A stretch of 64,000 bases of DNA, taken from NCBI RefSeq assembly GCF_000307105.1, contig NC_018645.1, positions 3,619,501-3,683,500 on the forward strand, written 5' to 3'. Position numbers and translations under genes: made by a program. The notes under the pieces are model-generated. The model did no database searches. It worked only from the letters and a program-made list of their open reading frames with translations, and was not told the origin of the DNA. Below, piece after piece: positions 43,834 to 53,910 of this stretch; the stretch's first letter is position 1, and each line of letters begins with the position of its first letter. The DNA comes from Desulfobacula toluolica Tol2 (GTDB lineage Bacteria; Desulfobacterota; Desulfobacteria; Desulfobacterales; Desulfobacteraceae).

Positions 43834-44592
43834 TTATTCATTACTTTGATTGCTCAACTTAAACCGCCATGCACAAAACCAATCTTCCGGATGAATATCC
43901 GGTGGACACCCTATACATTCCGTTTCAATTCTTTTATCAATGCCCCTTGCAAAATATGCATATTCAACCAGTCCTGCTGATTTACAGGGATAATCATCCA
44001 ATTTTTTCCTTTTTCTCGCAGACTGTACCCTGCAGTCGTTCATTTGGAAGATAAAACTTTCAGGACCTTCATCAACAATAGATTGCTTATTGATAATTGA
44101 ATACATCCTGAAATTTAACGCTTTTTTTAACCCTGCAAGCCCGCAACCGTCATTGAGTTTTAGAAACTTTTTTATCGCAAAGGCTTCGTAGGGTGAAAAC
44201 TGTGCCCAACAAGAATCATTACATCTTTTGGCATCATTCATTCCATTGTCAAATTCAACCGCCTGAAACCAGACCCCATCATTAACCAACCAGTTTTTTG
44301 CCACTGCCGCCATTAAGGCGTCAATGTTTTCTTCCTTCATGTCCATTAATACTTTTGGCAAACCATCTTCAAGCTCGAAACCCAAAACATCTGCGAATCT
44401 TTTCAGGCCAATTGAAAAGCTTTTTTCCGTAGCTTTTTCAAAAATTTCCAAAGCCTTTTCCATGCCCATCTGGTGCCTGACTTCCGTAAACCAAAAACTA
44501 TAGTGAACTACAATTCGAGTTAACATGTCAACAATTAATCTTGTTTTCATACTTTTATTCAGATCTGAAAAGTTTTCATTTTCATTTTCCAT
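43834..44592 (-). CDS. DUF6125-family protein
   Basis: 252 residues, soluble. SFWFTEVRHQMGMEKALEIF, VWFQAVEFDNGMNDAKRCND and a Cys-rich C-terminus (NDCRVQSARKR, IETECIGCPPDIHPEDWFC, AWRF) match this uncharacterised family of anaerobes. The conserved cysteines suggest a metal or FeS site. It lies 45 nt before mmdA on the same strand, so it may be co-transcribed. Confidence 0.7.
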   Translation of the reverse strand: MENENENFSDLNKSMKTRLIVDMLTRIVVHYSFWFTEVRHQMGMEKALEIFEKATEKSFSIGLKRFADVLGFELEDGLPKVLMDMKEENIDALMAAVAKNWLVNDGVWFQAVEFDNGMNDAKRCNDSCWAQFSPYEAFAIKKFLKLNDGCGLAGLKKALNFRMYSIINKQSIVDEGPESFIFQMNDCRVQSARKRKKLDDYPCKSAGLVEYAYFARGIDKRIETECIGCPPDIHPEDWFCAWRFKLSNQSNE

Positions 44593-44835
44593 CAGGCTTA
44601 TTTCCTTTTTTAAATAATTTTAAGTTTCTATTATCATTAACATATTCCGCCAAGAACCAATTCAGGGCAAAATTATTGTCAAAATTTGATTACAATATTT
44701 TTCAACGGCTGAATCAAAGGCAAAAATCATTGAATTCAGAATAAAAATATTCTATTAATAAACAAAAAAAAATGTTTTTTTCAAATTAAGATAAAATTTT
44801 TACAATATTAAGGTTATCAGCAAGGACAAATTAAA
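44593..44835. other. AT-rich divergent intergenic region
   Basis: 243 nt between the DUF6125 gene and the MoaD/ThiS-like gene. It should hold both promoters; none stands out. GTTATCAGCAAGGA before ATG 44836 contains the ribosome binding site AAGGA. Confidence 0.5.
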
Positions 44836-45108
44836 ATGAGTGTTAAAATAAATATACATGTTACACATCGCCAGCATACCAATGGAAAAAAAACAATAGA
44901 AGTTGAAGGAACAACTGTTGGTGAAGCATTAAATGATTTTGTTGCCATGTATCCTGATATGAAAAAGGAGTTGTTCGATAAAAAAGGGAAACTGCTCAAC
45001 TATATTGAGATCTACCTGAATAAAAAAAGTGCATACCCCGGAGAACTGGAAAAAAAGGTGACAGATGGTGATGAAATCCAGATCATAACCTTCCTTGCCG
45101 GTGGATGA
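44836..45108 (+). CDS. MoaD/ThiS-family ubiquitin-like protein
   Basis: 90 residues. Beta-grasp pattern with VEGTTVGEALNDFVAMYP, YLNKKSAYPGELEKKVTDG and DEIQIITFLAGG ending in the GG required for C-terminal adenylation or thiocarboxylation. A sulfur carrier for molybdopterin, thiamine or another cofactor; the partner is not adjacent. AAGGA precedes the ATG. Confidence 0.88.
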   Translation: MSVKINIHVTHRQHTNGKKTIEVEGTTVGEALNDFVAMYPDMKKELFDKKGKLLNYIEIYLNKKSAYPGELEKKVTDGDEIQIITFLAGG

Positions 45109-45159
45109 TGCATAACACTGACGATCACATCGCGTTTGAATGAGTGTCGAGGCCAATGA

Positions 45160-45864
45160 ATGAAATCTGAATATCAACACAAAGTACTGATAGTTGACAA
45201 TGACGACCGAATCAATGAAACCATTAATCAAGTTCTTCAAATGGAAGAAATTCAGGCTGTTTTTGCAGACAGTGGGGAATCCGCACTTGAGGAAATTAAA
45301 AAAACGAACCGCCCCTTTTCATTAATCATTGCAGATCAAAATTTGCCGGGTATGAAAGGAACCAAGTTTTTTGAGCATACAAAGAAACTCACCCCGGAGA
45401 CTGCCCGTTTTATGATTACAGGCCATATGCAAGTGGAAACCATTATTAATGCCGTCAATAAAGGTGCAATTCAAAGGTATAATGTCAAACCATGGCAATA
45501 TGATGATCTTGTCGAGGCTATCAAGACCGGTATTAAACAGTATGAATTCTTTTTAGACTATGAAAACCTTTTAACTCTTGCCAAAAAACAGAATGCTGAA
45601 TTATATGAACTTGCTTGTGAATTAACAGAGACAACAAAAAGTCATGGCAGGATACTCCACGAACTTGATAATGATATTGAACGAATTAAAAAAGAAATTA
45701 AAAATCTTTTATCCCATCCCACAAATCAGAATATACTTCCGGATGAAATCGAAAAAATTGAGACTCTTTTTTCAGAGACCATTAAAGAGATGTATGGCCA
45801 ATTCAAGGAATTAGGCTATAGAAACGGTTTTGATATGCCTCATATACAATATGAAAGAAAATAA
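45160..45864 (+). CDS. Response regulator with coiled-coil output
   Basis: 234 residues. Receiver domain 8-125 with VDNDD acid pocket, phosphoacceptor Asp59 in LIIADQNLPGM, Thr in MITGHMQ and Lys in NVKPWQYDDL. The C-terminal 100 residues are helical with no DNA-binding domain. The stop overlaps the next ATG (TAATG), so it is coupled to the FapA-type gene and probably controls it by protein contact. Confidence 0.88.
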   Translation: MKSEYQHKVLIVDNDDRINETINQVLQMEEIQAVFADSGESALEEIKKTNRPFSLIIADQNLPGMKGTKFFEHTKKLTPETARFMITGHMQVETIINAVNKGAIQRYNVKPWQYDDLVEAIKTGIKQYEFFLDYENLLTLAKKQNAELYELACELTETTKSHGRILHELDNDIERIKKEIKNLLSHPTNQNILPDEIEKIETLFSETIKEMYGQFKELGYRNGFDMPHIQYERK

Positions 45865-48323
45865 TGGAAAGAAAAAGACCTAAAGCCATCATCCTTGAAA
45901 ACAATGACACTGTCCGGAAGCATGCCAAATCCATCTTGAATAAAGAGGGATGGACGGTAATTTGTGAACAAATACCCGAAGATGCAATGAACACCCTTTG
46001 TCAAGCATCTAAAACAATACCCTTTGCTCTGGTCATAAGCAACTTTAAACTGCCTGAAATGGGAAACAATGATATTCTGCAAAAGGTAAAACTCATATCT
46101 CCACTAACTCAAAGAATGCTGCTGGTATCGGCTGACAAACTCGAAACTTTGATCCATGCCGTTAACAAAGCGAATATTCATGCATGTATCACCTCACCAT
46201 TTAAAGATGAGGATCTGATTGATCAAACCAGGAATTGTTTTCGACAATTCAAACATGCATTAAAAAGGCAACAATTAAAACGTGTAGTGCTTCATCAAAA
46301 CAAACAATTGCTTGAAATCACACAAAAACTCAAAAAAAAAGAGACCGCATATACGCATCTTATTAATGAAAAAAAAAATCAAATATTGAGACTGAAATCA
46401 AAAAAAAGAGAAATTGAAGCCGCTCATGATTTAAATATCAATATATCCCTTTCTCGCCTAATGGACGATAAAGGGATCATGCCATCACAAGATGCGTTTA
46501 AGAAAGAGTTTATTGCTCTTTATGAAACCATCCAGAACTTTTTTGATCAACTGAGCAACAAATACCATTCAGATCCGATAAATCTTAATCTGGAAGAAAT
46601 TTTATATCCTGAAAAATACGATGCCCAACAAGCCCCCCAAACGAACCAACCAGAATACCCCGAACTTATAGAAAAAATTTTAAAATCAGCTTTCATCCAT
46701 AGGGCAAATACAAAAAAACAGGATCATGATCTGATATTTGAACCCAATAATACCATGATAAATACCAAAGAATTTATTATGGACAAGTACTTTGAAATTT
46801 CAATTTCTGAAGATCAGACAAAGGCTTATGTTCAAAAAATCAAGAGGGCTGATCATAACAAACCATTGCCCAATTTTTTCAACCTTCTTGACCTGCTGAA
46901 ACAAAATAGAATTTGCCATGGGATTCTCGATGATGAGAGCATTAAAGCCTGGATTGCCAAACCATCTGCAGAAAAATTTCTCATTGCCAAAGGGACAAAT
47001 CCGATTTATGGCCGTGATGCTAAAATAACTTTTTATTTTAAAACTGATTTTACAGATCCCGGAAAAATCGAAAAAAACGGCAGCATTAATTTCAGGGAAA
47101 GGGGAGAGATCTCCCATGTCAAAAAGGGAAACCTTCTTGTCCAAAAAGTACCGGCACAAGACTGCAAACCCGGCATTTCCATCTTTGGTGTCCCAATCAC
47201 TGTGGATGAACCAATGGAAAGTATTTTCATCCCCGGTTCTGGAACTAAAATATCAGAAGATGGCTTAAGACTGTATGCCGCTATTGATGGCCAACCACAC
47301 ATAGATGCCCTATGTACTGTTTCGGTTAACCCGGAACTTGTCATCCCGGGTGATGTAGATTTTAAAACCGGCAATATCAACTTTGAAGGGGATATTATTG
47401 TCAAAGGCACTATCAAAGAAGGATTCACCGTAAAGGGAATAAACCTGACTGCCCGAGAAATAGAAGGAGCTACCATAGATCTGTCAGGAAATTTGAAAGT
47501 TTCTGCAGGAATTAAAGGCTCAAGCATTTCAACCCATGGAAACATTTATGCAAAATTTATCAATCATTCCAATATCATGGGATTTGGAGACCTGATTATA
47601 TCAAAGGAAATTATTGACTCGGACATTTTATTGAGCGGGGCTTGCCTAAATCAGACAGGCCATATTATTTCTTCCCAAATTACTGCCAGACTGGGTATTG
47701 AAGCAGGCAATATCGGTACACACGCTTCAATATCGTCCAAACTCAAAATAGGTACAAATGATCATATAGAGGCAATTGAAAAACAAATTAGTAAGGCTTT
47801 GAAAATATCGGTTGATGCATCCAACGTATTAAGAGATGAAATTAAAAAGCTTGAGCATCAGGATCAGGAACTCTACCGGCAGATATCTGAAAACGCCCAT
47901 ATACAGGATCGCGCCCAGATAGAAATAAAGGAATTAAAAAAAAATCTGGCAGATATCGAAACATCAACTAAAATAGAAAAGCTGATCGAAGCAGTAAAAA
48001 ATTCTGAGCAGGAATTAAACACTGCTTTTAAAATTCAGGATAAAATAGCCGACAAAATTGAACAAATTAAAACACAACTCACTGAAATGGAAGAAAAAAA
48101 TAAGCAGCTTGTCATTAAAAAAACTGCATTAAAAGAATTTTCAAAAAAAGACATCACCCGGGCACTTGTCACCATAGCAAAAACCATCACCCAGAATTCA
48201 GCCATCATGGGGCCAAACTCTTCCATTATTATAAAAGAAGACATATCCCGGTGCAAAATCCAGGAAATTGTCTCATCAGCGAACGATGGTAAACTCCATG
48301 AAATGAATATTTCAGCAATTTAA
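45864..48323 (+). CDS. FapA-family (DUF342) protein with degenerate receiver domain
   Basis: 819 residues. An N-terminal receiver-like domain (about 6-125) has Asn60 (VISNFKLPEM) where the phosphoacceptor Asp should be, so it cannot be phosphorylated in the usual way. Coiled coil at about 135-190. FapA N region (GTNPIYGRDAKITFYFKTDF), beta-helix built of strands such as GDVDFKTGNINFEGDIIVKG, TIKEGFTVKG and GSSISTHGNIYAKFI, then a long C-terminal coiled coil (about 630-770). FapA proteins are cytoplasmic polymerising or scaffold proteins. Coupled to the preceding response regulator. Confidence 0.88.
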   Translation: MERKRPKAIILENNDTVRKHAKSILNKEGWTVICEQIPEDAMNTLCQASKTIPFALVISNFKLPEMGNNDILQKVKLISPLTQRMLLVSADKLETLIHAVNKANIHACITSPFKDEDLIDQTRNCFRQFKHALKRQQLKRVVLHQNKQLLEITQKLKKKETAYTHLINEKKNQILRLKSKKREIEAAHDLNINISLSRLMDDKGIMPSQDAFKKEFIALYETIQNFFDQLSNKYHSDPINLNLEEILYPEKYDAQQAPQTNQPEYPELIEKILKSAFIHRANTKKQDHDLIFEPNNTMINTKEFIMDKYFEISISEDQTKAYVQKIKRADHNKPLPNFFNLLDLLKQNRICHGILDDESIKAWIAKPSAEKFLIAKGTNPIYGRDAKITFYFKTDFTDPGKIEKNGSINFRERGEISHVKKGNLLVQKVPAQDCKPGISIFGVPITVDEPMESIFIPGSGTKISEDGLRLYAAIDGQPHIDALCTVSVNPELVIPGDVDFKTGNINFEGDIIVKGTIKEGFTVKGINLTAREIEGATIDLSGNLKVSAGIKGSSISTHGNIYAKFINHSNIMGFGDLIISKEIIDSDILLSGACLNQTGHIISSQITARLGIEAGNIGTHASISSKLKIGTNDHIEAIEKQISKALKISVDASNVLRDEIKKLEHQDQELYRQISENAHIQDRAQIEIKELKKNLADIETSTKIEKLIEAVKNSEQELNTAFKIQDKIADKIEQIKTQLTEMEEKNKQLVIKKTALKEFSKKDITRALVTIAKTITQNSAIMGPNSSIIIKEDISRCKIQEIVSSANDGKLHEMNISAI

Positions 48324-49165
48324 ACCGATAAACCCAGATTCAAATAGTATTCCCCTTCTTCTTCTTTTCCGCGTTTTATGCAGCCATTCCCATATATGGT
48401 GCATTTTTTTTTCAAGACCTTTTTTGTTTTTTCAACCTGATCTTGCGTCAGACTGTTTGATTCCAGAAGAGCTGATAATGAACGAATTCTGAATTTATCC
48501 TGAGAATGAAAGCTTGAAAGTTGATCTTTATGTCCTCCCCGCTTTATGGTATAGGGCTTATCAATCAAAAAAATCGGAATGGTGGAACTGACACGGAGCC
48601 ATAGATCATAATCCTCACAAACAATAAATTCTTCATTAAAATACCCTTTTAATTCAAACAATTGTTTTCGCATCATCACTGCAGACGGGCTTACCAGGCA
48701 AAGATTCAATGAGGGTTCAAATATCATCCCGGAAGGTTTCTTGTGTTTGACTTTTGGATTAACCCGCTTGCCATTCCTGATCCAGATCTCTTCGGTCTGA
48801 CAAATAAGGGCCTCTGAATGGCGCTTAAAAAATGCCACCTGGCAGGATATTTTTCTTTTATCCCAGGTGTCATCGGAATCCAGCAAGGCAATAAATGCCC
48901 CTCTGCTATTTTTTATCCCTGCATTTCTTGCAGCGCTGACCCCTGAATTTTCCTGTTTTAAAACAATGAGTTTATTTTTATATTCCTCTTTATATTTCTC
49001 AAGCAATTTTTGCGTATGGTCTGTTGATCCGTCATCTATCACAATCAGTTCGATATGGGGATAATCCTGTGAAAAAACGGAGTCCAAGGCGTCTTTTAAT
49101 GCCCATGCACGGTTGAATGAGGGCAGAATAACACTGACAAGATTTTCATTTGTTTTATCATTCAT
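48320..49165 (-). CDS. Family 2 glycosyltransferase
   Basis: 281 residues. VSVILPSFNRAWALKDALDS, ELIVIDDGSTDHTQKLLEKY, NSGVSAARNAGI and IALLDSDDTWDKRKI show a GT-A fold with the DxD metal motif. It transfers a sugar from a nucleotide-sugar to an unknown acceptor. Its stop overlaps the 3' end of the FapA-type gene by 4 nt tail to tail, and it is not part of a polysaccharide cluster. Confidence 0.92.
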   Translation of the reverse strand: MNDKTNENLVSVILPSFNRAWALKDALDSVFSQDYPHIELIVIDDGSTDHTQKLLEKYKEEYKNKLIVLKQENSGVSAARNAGIKNSRGAFIALLDSDDTWDKRKISCQVAFFKRHSEALICQTEEIWIRNGKRVNPKVKHKKPSGMIFEPSLNLCLVSPSAVMMRKQLFELKGYFNEEFIVCEDYDLWLRVSSTIPIFLIDKPYTIKRGGHKDQLSSFHSQDKFRIRSLSALLESNSLTQDQVEKTKKVLKKKCTIYGNGCIKRGKEEEGEYYLNLGLSV

Positions 49166-49367
49166 TGCACCTGTATATCATTTATTTTTTGGCGGGGCAA
49201 TCATGGCTAAAAGTTGCATGCAAGGCATAAGAAGAAAAATCATTCTTATAAAATAAAAAGAAATAATCATGATTAATTTAAATATTGGTTATCCTTGACA
49301 TACAAATATAAATCACTTAATGAAAAGCCTTAATTCACAGATATTTATTATCTAATATGAGGATATT

Positions 49368-49595
49368 ATGGGAAAAGGCAAAACGTCTAAACATTTAATT
49401 GACAAGGAATGGTGCAAAGGGTGTGGTATCTGCATTCATTTTTGTCCAAAAAATGTACTTGAATTTGATGAGTACGGAAAGGCACAAGCAATAAGGCCTG
49501 AGGATTGTATTTTATGCAAACTGTGCGAAATTAGATGCCCCGATTTAGCAATACAAGTCATGGAAAAAGAGGAAGGGGAAGAGAAAAATGAATAA
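49368..49595 (+). CDS. korD: 2-oxoacid:ferredoxin oxidoreductase, ferredoxin-like delta subunit
   Basis: 75 residues with two 4Fe-4S motifs: WCKGCGICIHFCPKNV and CILCKLCEIRCPDLAI. First gene of the four-gene run korDABC, overlapping korA by 8 nt. It passes electrons from the catalytic subunits to ferredoxin. An upstream AT-rich stretch (49166-49367) should hold the promoter. Confidence 0.93.
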   Translation: MGKGKTSKHLIDKEWCKGCGICIHFCPKNVLEFDEYGKAQAIRPEDCILCKLCEIRCPDLAIQVMEKEEGEEKNE

Positions 49596-50742
49596 TGAAC
49601 AGGATGTAAGGTTTATTCAGGGAAACGAAGCCTGCGTGGAAGGCGCTCTCTATGCCGGGATTGATTTTTTCGCAGGATACCCGATCACCCCATCCACTGA
49701 AATTGCAGAAACCCTTGCATTGAGGCTTCCCCAAAAAGGCGGCAAATTCATCCAGATGGAGGATGAAATCGCATCAATGGCTGCCGTTATAGGCGCCTCT
49801 CTCACAGGAAAAAAGGCAATGACAGCCACATCCGGCCCTGGCTTTTCTCTTAAACAGGAAGCCTTAGGCTATGCATGCATGGCTGAAATCCCCTGTGTTA
49901 TTGCCAATGTACAGCGCGGCGGCCCTTCAACAGGCAATCCCACCCATGTAAGCCAGGGAGATATTAATCAAGCCAGATGGGGAACACATGGAGATCATGC
50001 CATAATTGCGCTTACCGCATCCAATCATCAGGACATTTTTAAAATCACAGTTGACGCCTTTAATATGGCTGAAACCTATCGAACCCCGGTTATCCTACTG
50101 CTGGATGAAGTCATCGGACATATGCGGGAAAAACTTGTGATTCCGGAACCCGGTGAAATTCCCGTTGTGGAACGCCTCAGAACCTCGGTCAAAAAAGGGG
50201 TGGATTATCATCCATACCTTCCAAGAGAAGACGGTCGGCTGCCCATGTCTGATTTCGGCGGTGAACACCGTTATAATGTTACCGGACTATTCCACGACAT
50301 GTGGGGTTTTCCCAGCAACAACCCCAGAATTGTTGACGGACTCTTAAGACACCTGATGGATAAAATAGAAAACAATATTAATGACATCAGCATGTATAAA
50401 GAATACTGGCTGGATGATGCGGAATATATTCTGATCTCTTATGGATCTTCTGCCAGATCCGCTATTCACATGGCAAAAAACAGGCGTTCATGGGGAGTTA
50501 AGATAGGGGTTCTGGAATTACAGACCCTCTGGCCCTTTCCTTCTGGTATGGTCAGGGAAAAATGCGCGAGAGCCAAAGCAGTTATCGTGGTTGAAATGAA
50601 TATGGGCCAGGTGGTCACCCAGGTCAAAAATGCAGTCAACAACCCCAATGCTGTTTTTCTTGCAAACAGGGTGGACGGAGAATTGATTTCACCGACTAAT
50701 ATTAAAAGCATTCTAAGGATGATCCAGGGAAAAGGGGTATGA
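49588..50742 (+). CDS. korA: 2-oxoglutarate:ferredoxin oxidoreductase subunit alpha
   Basis: 384 residues. NEACVEGALYAGIDFFAGYP followed by ITPSTEIAE and GPGFSLKQEALGYA mark the alpha subunit; YPITPSTE is the conserved substrate/CoA loop. Part of the reductive or oxidative step between 2-oxoglutarate and succinyl-CoA in the TCA cycle. The 2-oxoglutarate specificity is inferred from the D-A-B-C order and subunit sizes. Confidence 0.92.
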   Translation: MNNEQDVRFIQGNEACVEGALYAGIDFFAGYPITPSTEIAETLALRLPQKGGKFIQMEDEIASMAAVIGASLTGKKAMTATSGPGFSLKQEALGYACMAEIPCVIANVQRGGPSTGNPTHVSQGDINQARWGTHGDHAIIALTASNHQDIFKITVDAFNMAETYRTPVILLLDEVIGHMREKLVIPEPGEIPVVERLRTSVKKGVDYHPYLPREDGRLPMSDFGGEHRYNVTGLFHDMWGFPSNNPRIVDGLLRHLMDKIENNINDISMYKEYWLDDAEYILISYGSSARSAIHMAKNRRSWGVKIGVLELQTLWPFPSGMVREKCARAKAVIVVEMNMGQVVTQVKNAVNNPNAVFLANRVDGELISPTNIKSILRMIQGKGV

Positions 50743-50743
50743 G

Positions 50744-51568
50744 ATGACAAAAAAACCATTTGACGTTAAAGACTATATTCGATCACGGTTCTTTCCCCAT
50801 CTCTGGTGTCCCGGCTGCGGTCATGGAATCGTTTTGAGTGCCTTGCTGCGGGCGGTTCATGAACTTGAGCTGGATAAAAATGAAATCGTTGTAACTTCGG
50901 GTATCGGTTGTTCATCCAGGATTTCAGGATATGTTGATTTTCACTCACTGCATACCATCCATGGAAGGGCACTTGCCTTTGCAACAGGGGTTAAGCTGTC
51001 AAAACCCAATTTAAAAGCCATTGTTCCCATGGGGGATGGAGATGCCCTTGCCATTGGCGGCAACCATTTTATACATGCGGCCAGACGAAACATAGACATT
51101 ACAGCCATTGTGATGAACAACAAAATTTACGGCATGACAGGCGGACAGTTTTCTCCTTTGTCCGGCTGCGGTAAAAAAGCCACAACCGCACCTTTTTCAA
51201 GTATTGACAGAAGTTTTGACATTGCCGAACTGGCCAGGGGTGCAGGTGCGAGCTTTGTGGCCAGATCCACTGTATACCATGCCAATGAATGTAAGGATTT
51301 TATAAAAAAAGGTATCACCCACAAAGGATTTTCAGTTGTGGAAATCCTGACCCAATGTCCGACCCATTATGGAAGAAAAAACAAAGAAGGGGATGCCATC
51401 CAGATGATGGAAGGGTATAAAACCCAAACCGCTAAAATAGGCTCCAAAAAACTGGAAAAAAATCCAGGGTTGATCCAGAGAGGAATTTTTGTTGAAAATA
51501 CGGATATCCCGGAATATTGTGAGGCATATGATCAAATTATTGAAAAAGCAAAGAAAGGAACAGCATAA
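50744..51568 (+). CDS. korB: 2-oxoglutarate:ferredoxin oxidoreductase subunit beta
   Basis: 274 residues. LWCPGCGHGIVLSALLRAV, GIGCSSRISGYVDFHSLHTI and MGDGDALAIGGNHFIHAARR, then NNKIYGMTGGQFSP, form the thiamine-diphosphate binding half (GDGD...NN). Starts one base after korA. Confidence 0.94.
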   Translation: MTKKPFDVKDYIRSRFFPHLWCPGCGHGIVLSALLRAVHELELDKNEIVVTSGIGCSSRISGYVDFHSLHTIHGRALAFATGVKLSKPNLKAIVPMGDGDALAIGGNHFIHAARRNIDITAIVMNNKIYGMTGGQFSPLSGCGKKATTAPFSSIDRSFDIAELARGAGASFVARSTVYHANECKDFIKKGITHKGFSVVEILTQCPTHYGRKNKEGDAIQMMEGYKTQTAKIGSKKLEKNPGLIQRGIFVENTDIPEYCEAYDQIIEKAKKGTA

Positions 51569-52113
51569 TGGAACGGTCACGATTGGTTTTTTCAGGTTCA
51601 GGAGGCCAAGGCGTCATAACTGCTGCCATCATACTTGCAAAGGCTGCTGCGATTTTTGAACATAAAAATGCCATTCAGTCCCAAAGTTATGGTGCGGCTG
51701 CAAGGGGCGGCATCACCAGAAGTGATGTCATTATTGATGATTCTAAAATATTTTTTCCCAAAGTAACACAACCCAATATTCTGGTCAGCCTGACCCAGGA
51801 AAGCTACAATAATTTTGCTTCCATCATCAGGCCGGGGGGACTGCTTTTGGTGGATTCAAAATATGTCACCATTGAAAACAAAGTAGTGGCAAAACATATC
51901 AGTCTCCCCATGTATGATACAGTTATAAAAGAGATCAAAACACCCATTGTGTTTAATATCTGCATGCTTGGAACCCTGATAGGGATTTCAGAACTCATCA
52001 AGCCTGAATCCATTATAAAAGTTCTTGAAAACATCATTCCCGAAGAATTTATGGAGATGAACCAAAAAGCCCTGAATATAGGATTAGAAATGGGTGGAAA
52101 GAAAAAATATTAA
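51568..52113 (+). CDS. korC: 2-oxoglutarate:ferredoxin oxidoreductase subunit gamma
   Basis: 181 residues. RLVFSGSGGQGVITAAIILA and SQSYGAAARGGITRSDVIID are the gamma-domain signature. Its ATG overlaps the korB stop by one base. Last gene of the operon. Confidence 0.94.
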   Translation: MERSRLVFSGSGGQGVITAAIILAKAAAIFEHKNAIQSQSYGAAARGGITRSDVIIDDSKIFFPKVTQPNILVSLTQESYNNFASIIRPGGLLLVDSKYVTIENKVVAKHISLPMYDTVIKEIKTPIVFNICMLGTLIGISELIKPESIIKVLENIIPEEFMEMNQKALNIGLEMGGKKKY

Positions 52114-52316
52114 TTGTCTTTTGAAGTCGGTGCCGGCGAACCGGCTTCAGGGAAAAGATCTTCTAAGTTCAATCCTTTTATTTTTTTTAAGCAGTCTTCC
52201 AATGCGTTTTGCTCATTGTCACCTGCGCCCTGGTGTTCCGGTTTTGCCACAATATTGACCAGATTGGGAACCGCTATGAATTTATCTGCCAGGTTTCCCT
52301 GGATTTTTGAAGACTT
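52110..52316 (-). pseudogene. Possible C-terminal gene remnant
   Basis: An open minus-strand frame of 68 codons with protein-like composition (NLADKFIAVPNLVNIVAKPE, CLKKIKGLNLEDLFPEAGSP) ending TAA at 52110, without a plausible start before an upstream TGA at 52317-52319. It touches the end of korC tail to tail. It may be the tail of a deleted gene. The rest of 52317-52517 shows nothing. Confidence 0.3.
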
Positions 52317-52517
52317 TCATATAAAAACACGCCACCCGTAAAAGGGAATAGCGTCCCATTGATTTTTGGCTATTTTATTCCAGTAGCACTTTAATTAACA
52401 ATACAAACGGAAAATATCAAATCAATAAAATTATTTCCATTGTGTTAATACGTCAGCAACAGAAGGCAAGTTTTTGAATCATCAGCAGTGGAAAGTTGGT
52501 TATAAAAATTTTAAATG

Positions 52518-53900
52518 TTATTTTTTAGAAATCTTTTTCCACCGGTATCTAAAAGTATGATGGTTCATGTTTAACAATCTTGCGGCTTTGCTTTCATTGC
52601 CTTTGGAAAATTCAAGAGCCTGTTCCATATATTTTTTTTCAGTGGTTTCAAGCAATTGGTCAAGATCAATTCCCTCAGGGCCAAGCTTATGATCCTGTTT
52701 GATGTCAAGCGGTGGGGTATCATTTATTAAAGTTGGTGCCCCCTTGAGTTTATCCAGCTCCAGCCGATCTGTTTTTGAAATAAGTACGGCCCGTTCGACC
52801 ATGTTTTTCAATTCCCTGGCATTGCCAGTGAATTCATAGGACAAAAGATGATTTTCCGCATCTTTAGAAAATCCTTTTAAAGTTTTTGAAAATTTTTTAT
52901 TAAATTCATGCAAAAAATGTTTGGCAAGAGGAAGGATATCCTCTTTTCGTTCATTCAGGGACGGAACTTCAGCCTTGATCACACACAACCTGAAATACAA
53001 ATCTTTTCTGAATTTTTCCTCATCCACAAGATCATCAATTTTTTTATTTGTTGCTGAAACAACACGAGTCCTGACATGGTATCTTTTGGTTCCGCCCACC
53101 TTGTAGAATTCCCCGTCTTCTAAAAATCTCAACAGCTTTGCCTGGCCCGCCAGACTCAAATCCGCCACCTCGTCCAAAAAAAGGGTGCCGCCATCCGCCT
53201 CTTCTATAAATCCTTTCTTTCCCTGGCTGCTGGCCCCGGAAAAGGCACCTGATTCATATCCGAAAAGCTCTGACTCAATAAGGTCTTCGGGAAATGCCGA
53301 ACAATTTACAGGAATAAACGGCCCTTGAAAAACAGGACTTCTGGCGTGGATGGCCTTTGCAATAAGTTCTTTTCCCGTGCCGGTTTCCCCCAAAATCATA
53401 ATAGGCGTATCAGAACTTTTTGAAACCATATTAATAAAATCCATTACATTTTCAATATTCTTGCTCTCCCCGATAAAACAGGGCAGGTTATCTTGAAGAT
53501 ACTTTTCCTGGAGAATTTTGACTTCCTTTATCAGAGCAATAGACGAAATAGCCTTTTGAATGGTAAGTTCAAGGATATCGAGATTAATGGGTTTCAAAAT
53601 AAAATCAAACGCCCCGATTTTCATGGACCGGATCACCATATTAATATCTTCATATGCAGTTATCATAATAACGGGAATGTCATTATGTTTTTGTTTCAGG
53701 ATTTCAAGAGCCTCTATACCAGTCATTATGGGAAGGCCGATATCCATCAACACCAGATCCGGGGTTTGTTGTTCAAGGGACGCTAAAAAAGATTCCGCGC
53801 TTTCGAAAAGGATTATATCATATTGATCGGAAAGTGTTATATCAAGCGCATCCCGGATGATCTCTTCATCATCAACAATGGCAATGGAATACTTTATCAT
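52518..53900 (-). CDS. Sigma54-dependent response regulator (NtrC family)
   Basis: 460 residues from ATG 53900; I reject a longer frame into the kinase gene. Receiver with Asp53 (LMDIGLP), AAA+ domain with GETGTGKELIAKAIH Walker A, ESELFGYESGAFSGA (the sigma54-contact loop, here GAFSGA instead of GAFTGA), and GGTLFLDEVADL Walker B. C-terminal Fis-type helix-turn-helix (KGNESKAARLLNMNHHTFRY). Activates sigma54 promoters. Starts 10 bases after the kinase stop, so a cognate pair. Confidence 0.94.
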   Translation of the reverse strand: MIKYSIAIVDDEEIIRDALDITLSDQYDIILFESAESFLASLEQQTPDLVLMDIGLPIMTGIEALEILKQKHNDIPVIMITAYEDINMVIRSMKIGAFDFILKPINLDILELTIQKAISSIALIKEVKILQEKYLQDNLPCFIGESKNIENVMDFINMVSKSSDTPIMILGETGTGKELIAKAIHARSPVFQGPFIPVNCSAFPEDLIESELFGYESGAFSGASSQGKKGFIEEADGGTLFLDEVADLSLAGQAKLLRFLEDGEFYKVGGTKRYHVRTRVVSATNKKIDDLVDEEKFRKDLYFRLCVIKAEVPSLNERKEDILPLAKHFLHEFNKKFSKTLKGFSKDAENHLLSYEFTGNARELKNMVERAVLISKTDRLELDKLKGAPTLINDTPPLDIKQDHKLGPEGIDLDQLLETTEKKYMEQALEFSKGNESKAARLLNMNHHTFRYRWKKISKK

Positions 53901-53910
53901 AATAACCGGA

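Noticed and set aside
52114-52341. 75-codon plus-strand frame after korC
   Set aside because: Only a TTG start at the korC stop; composition is unconvincing and the minus-strand frame there looks more protein-like.
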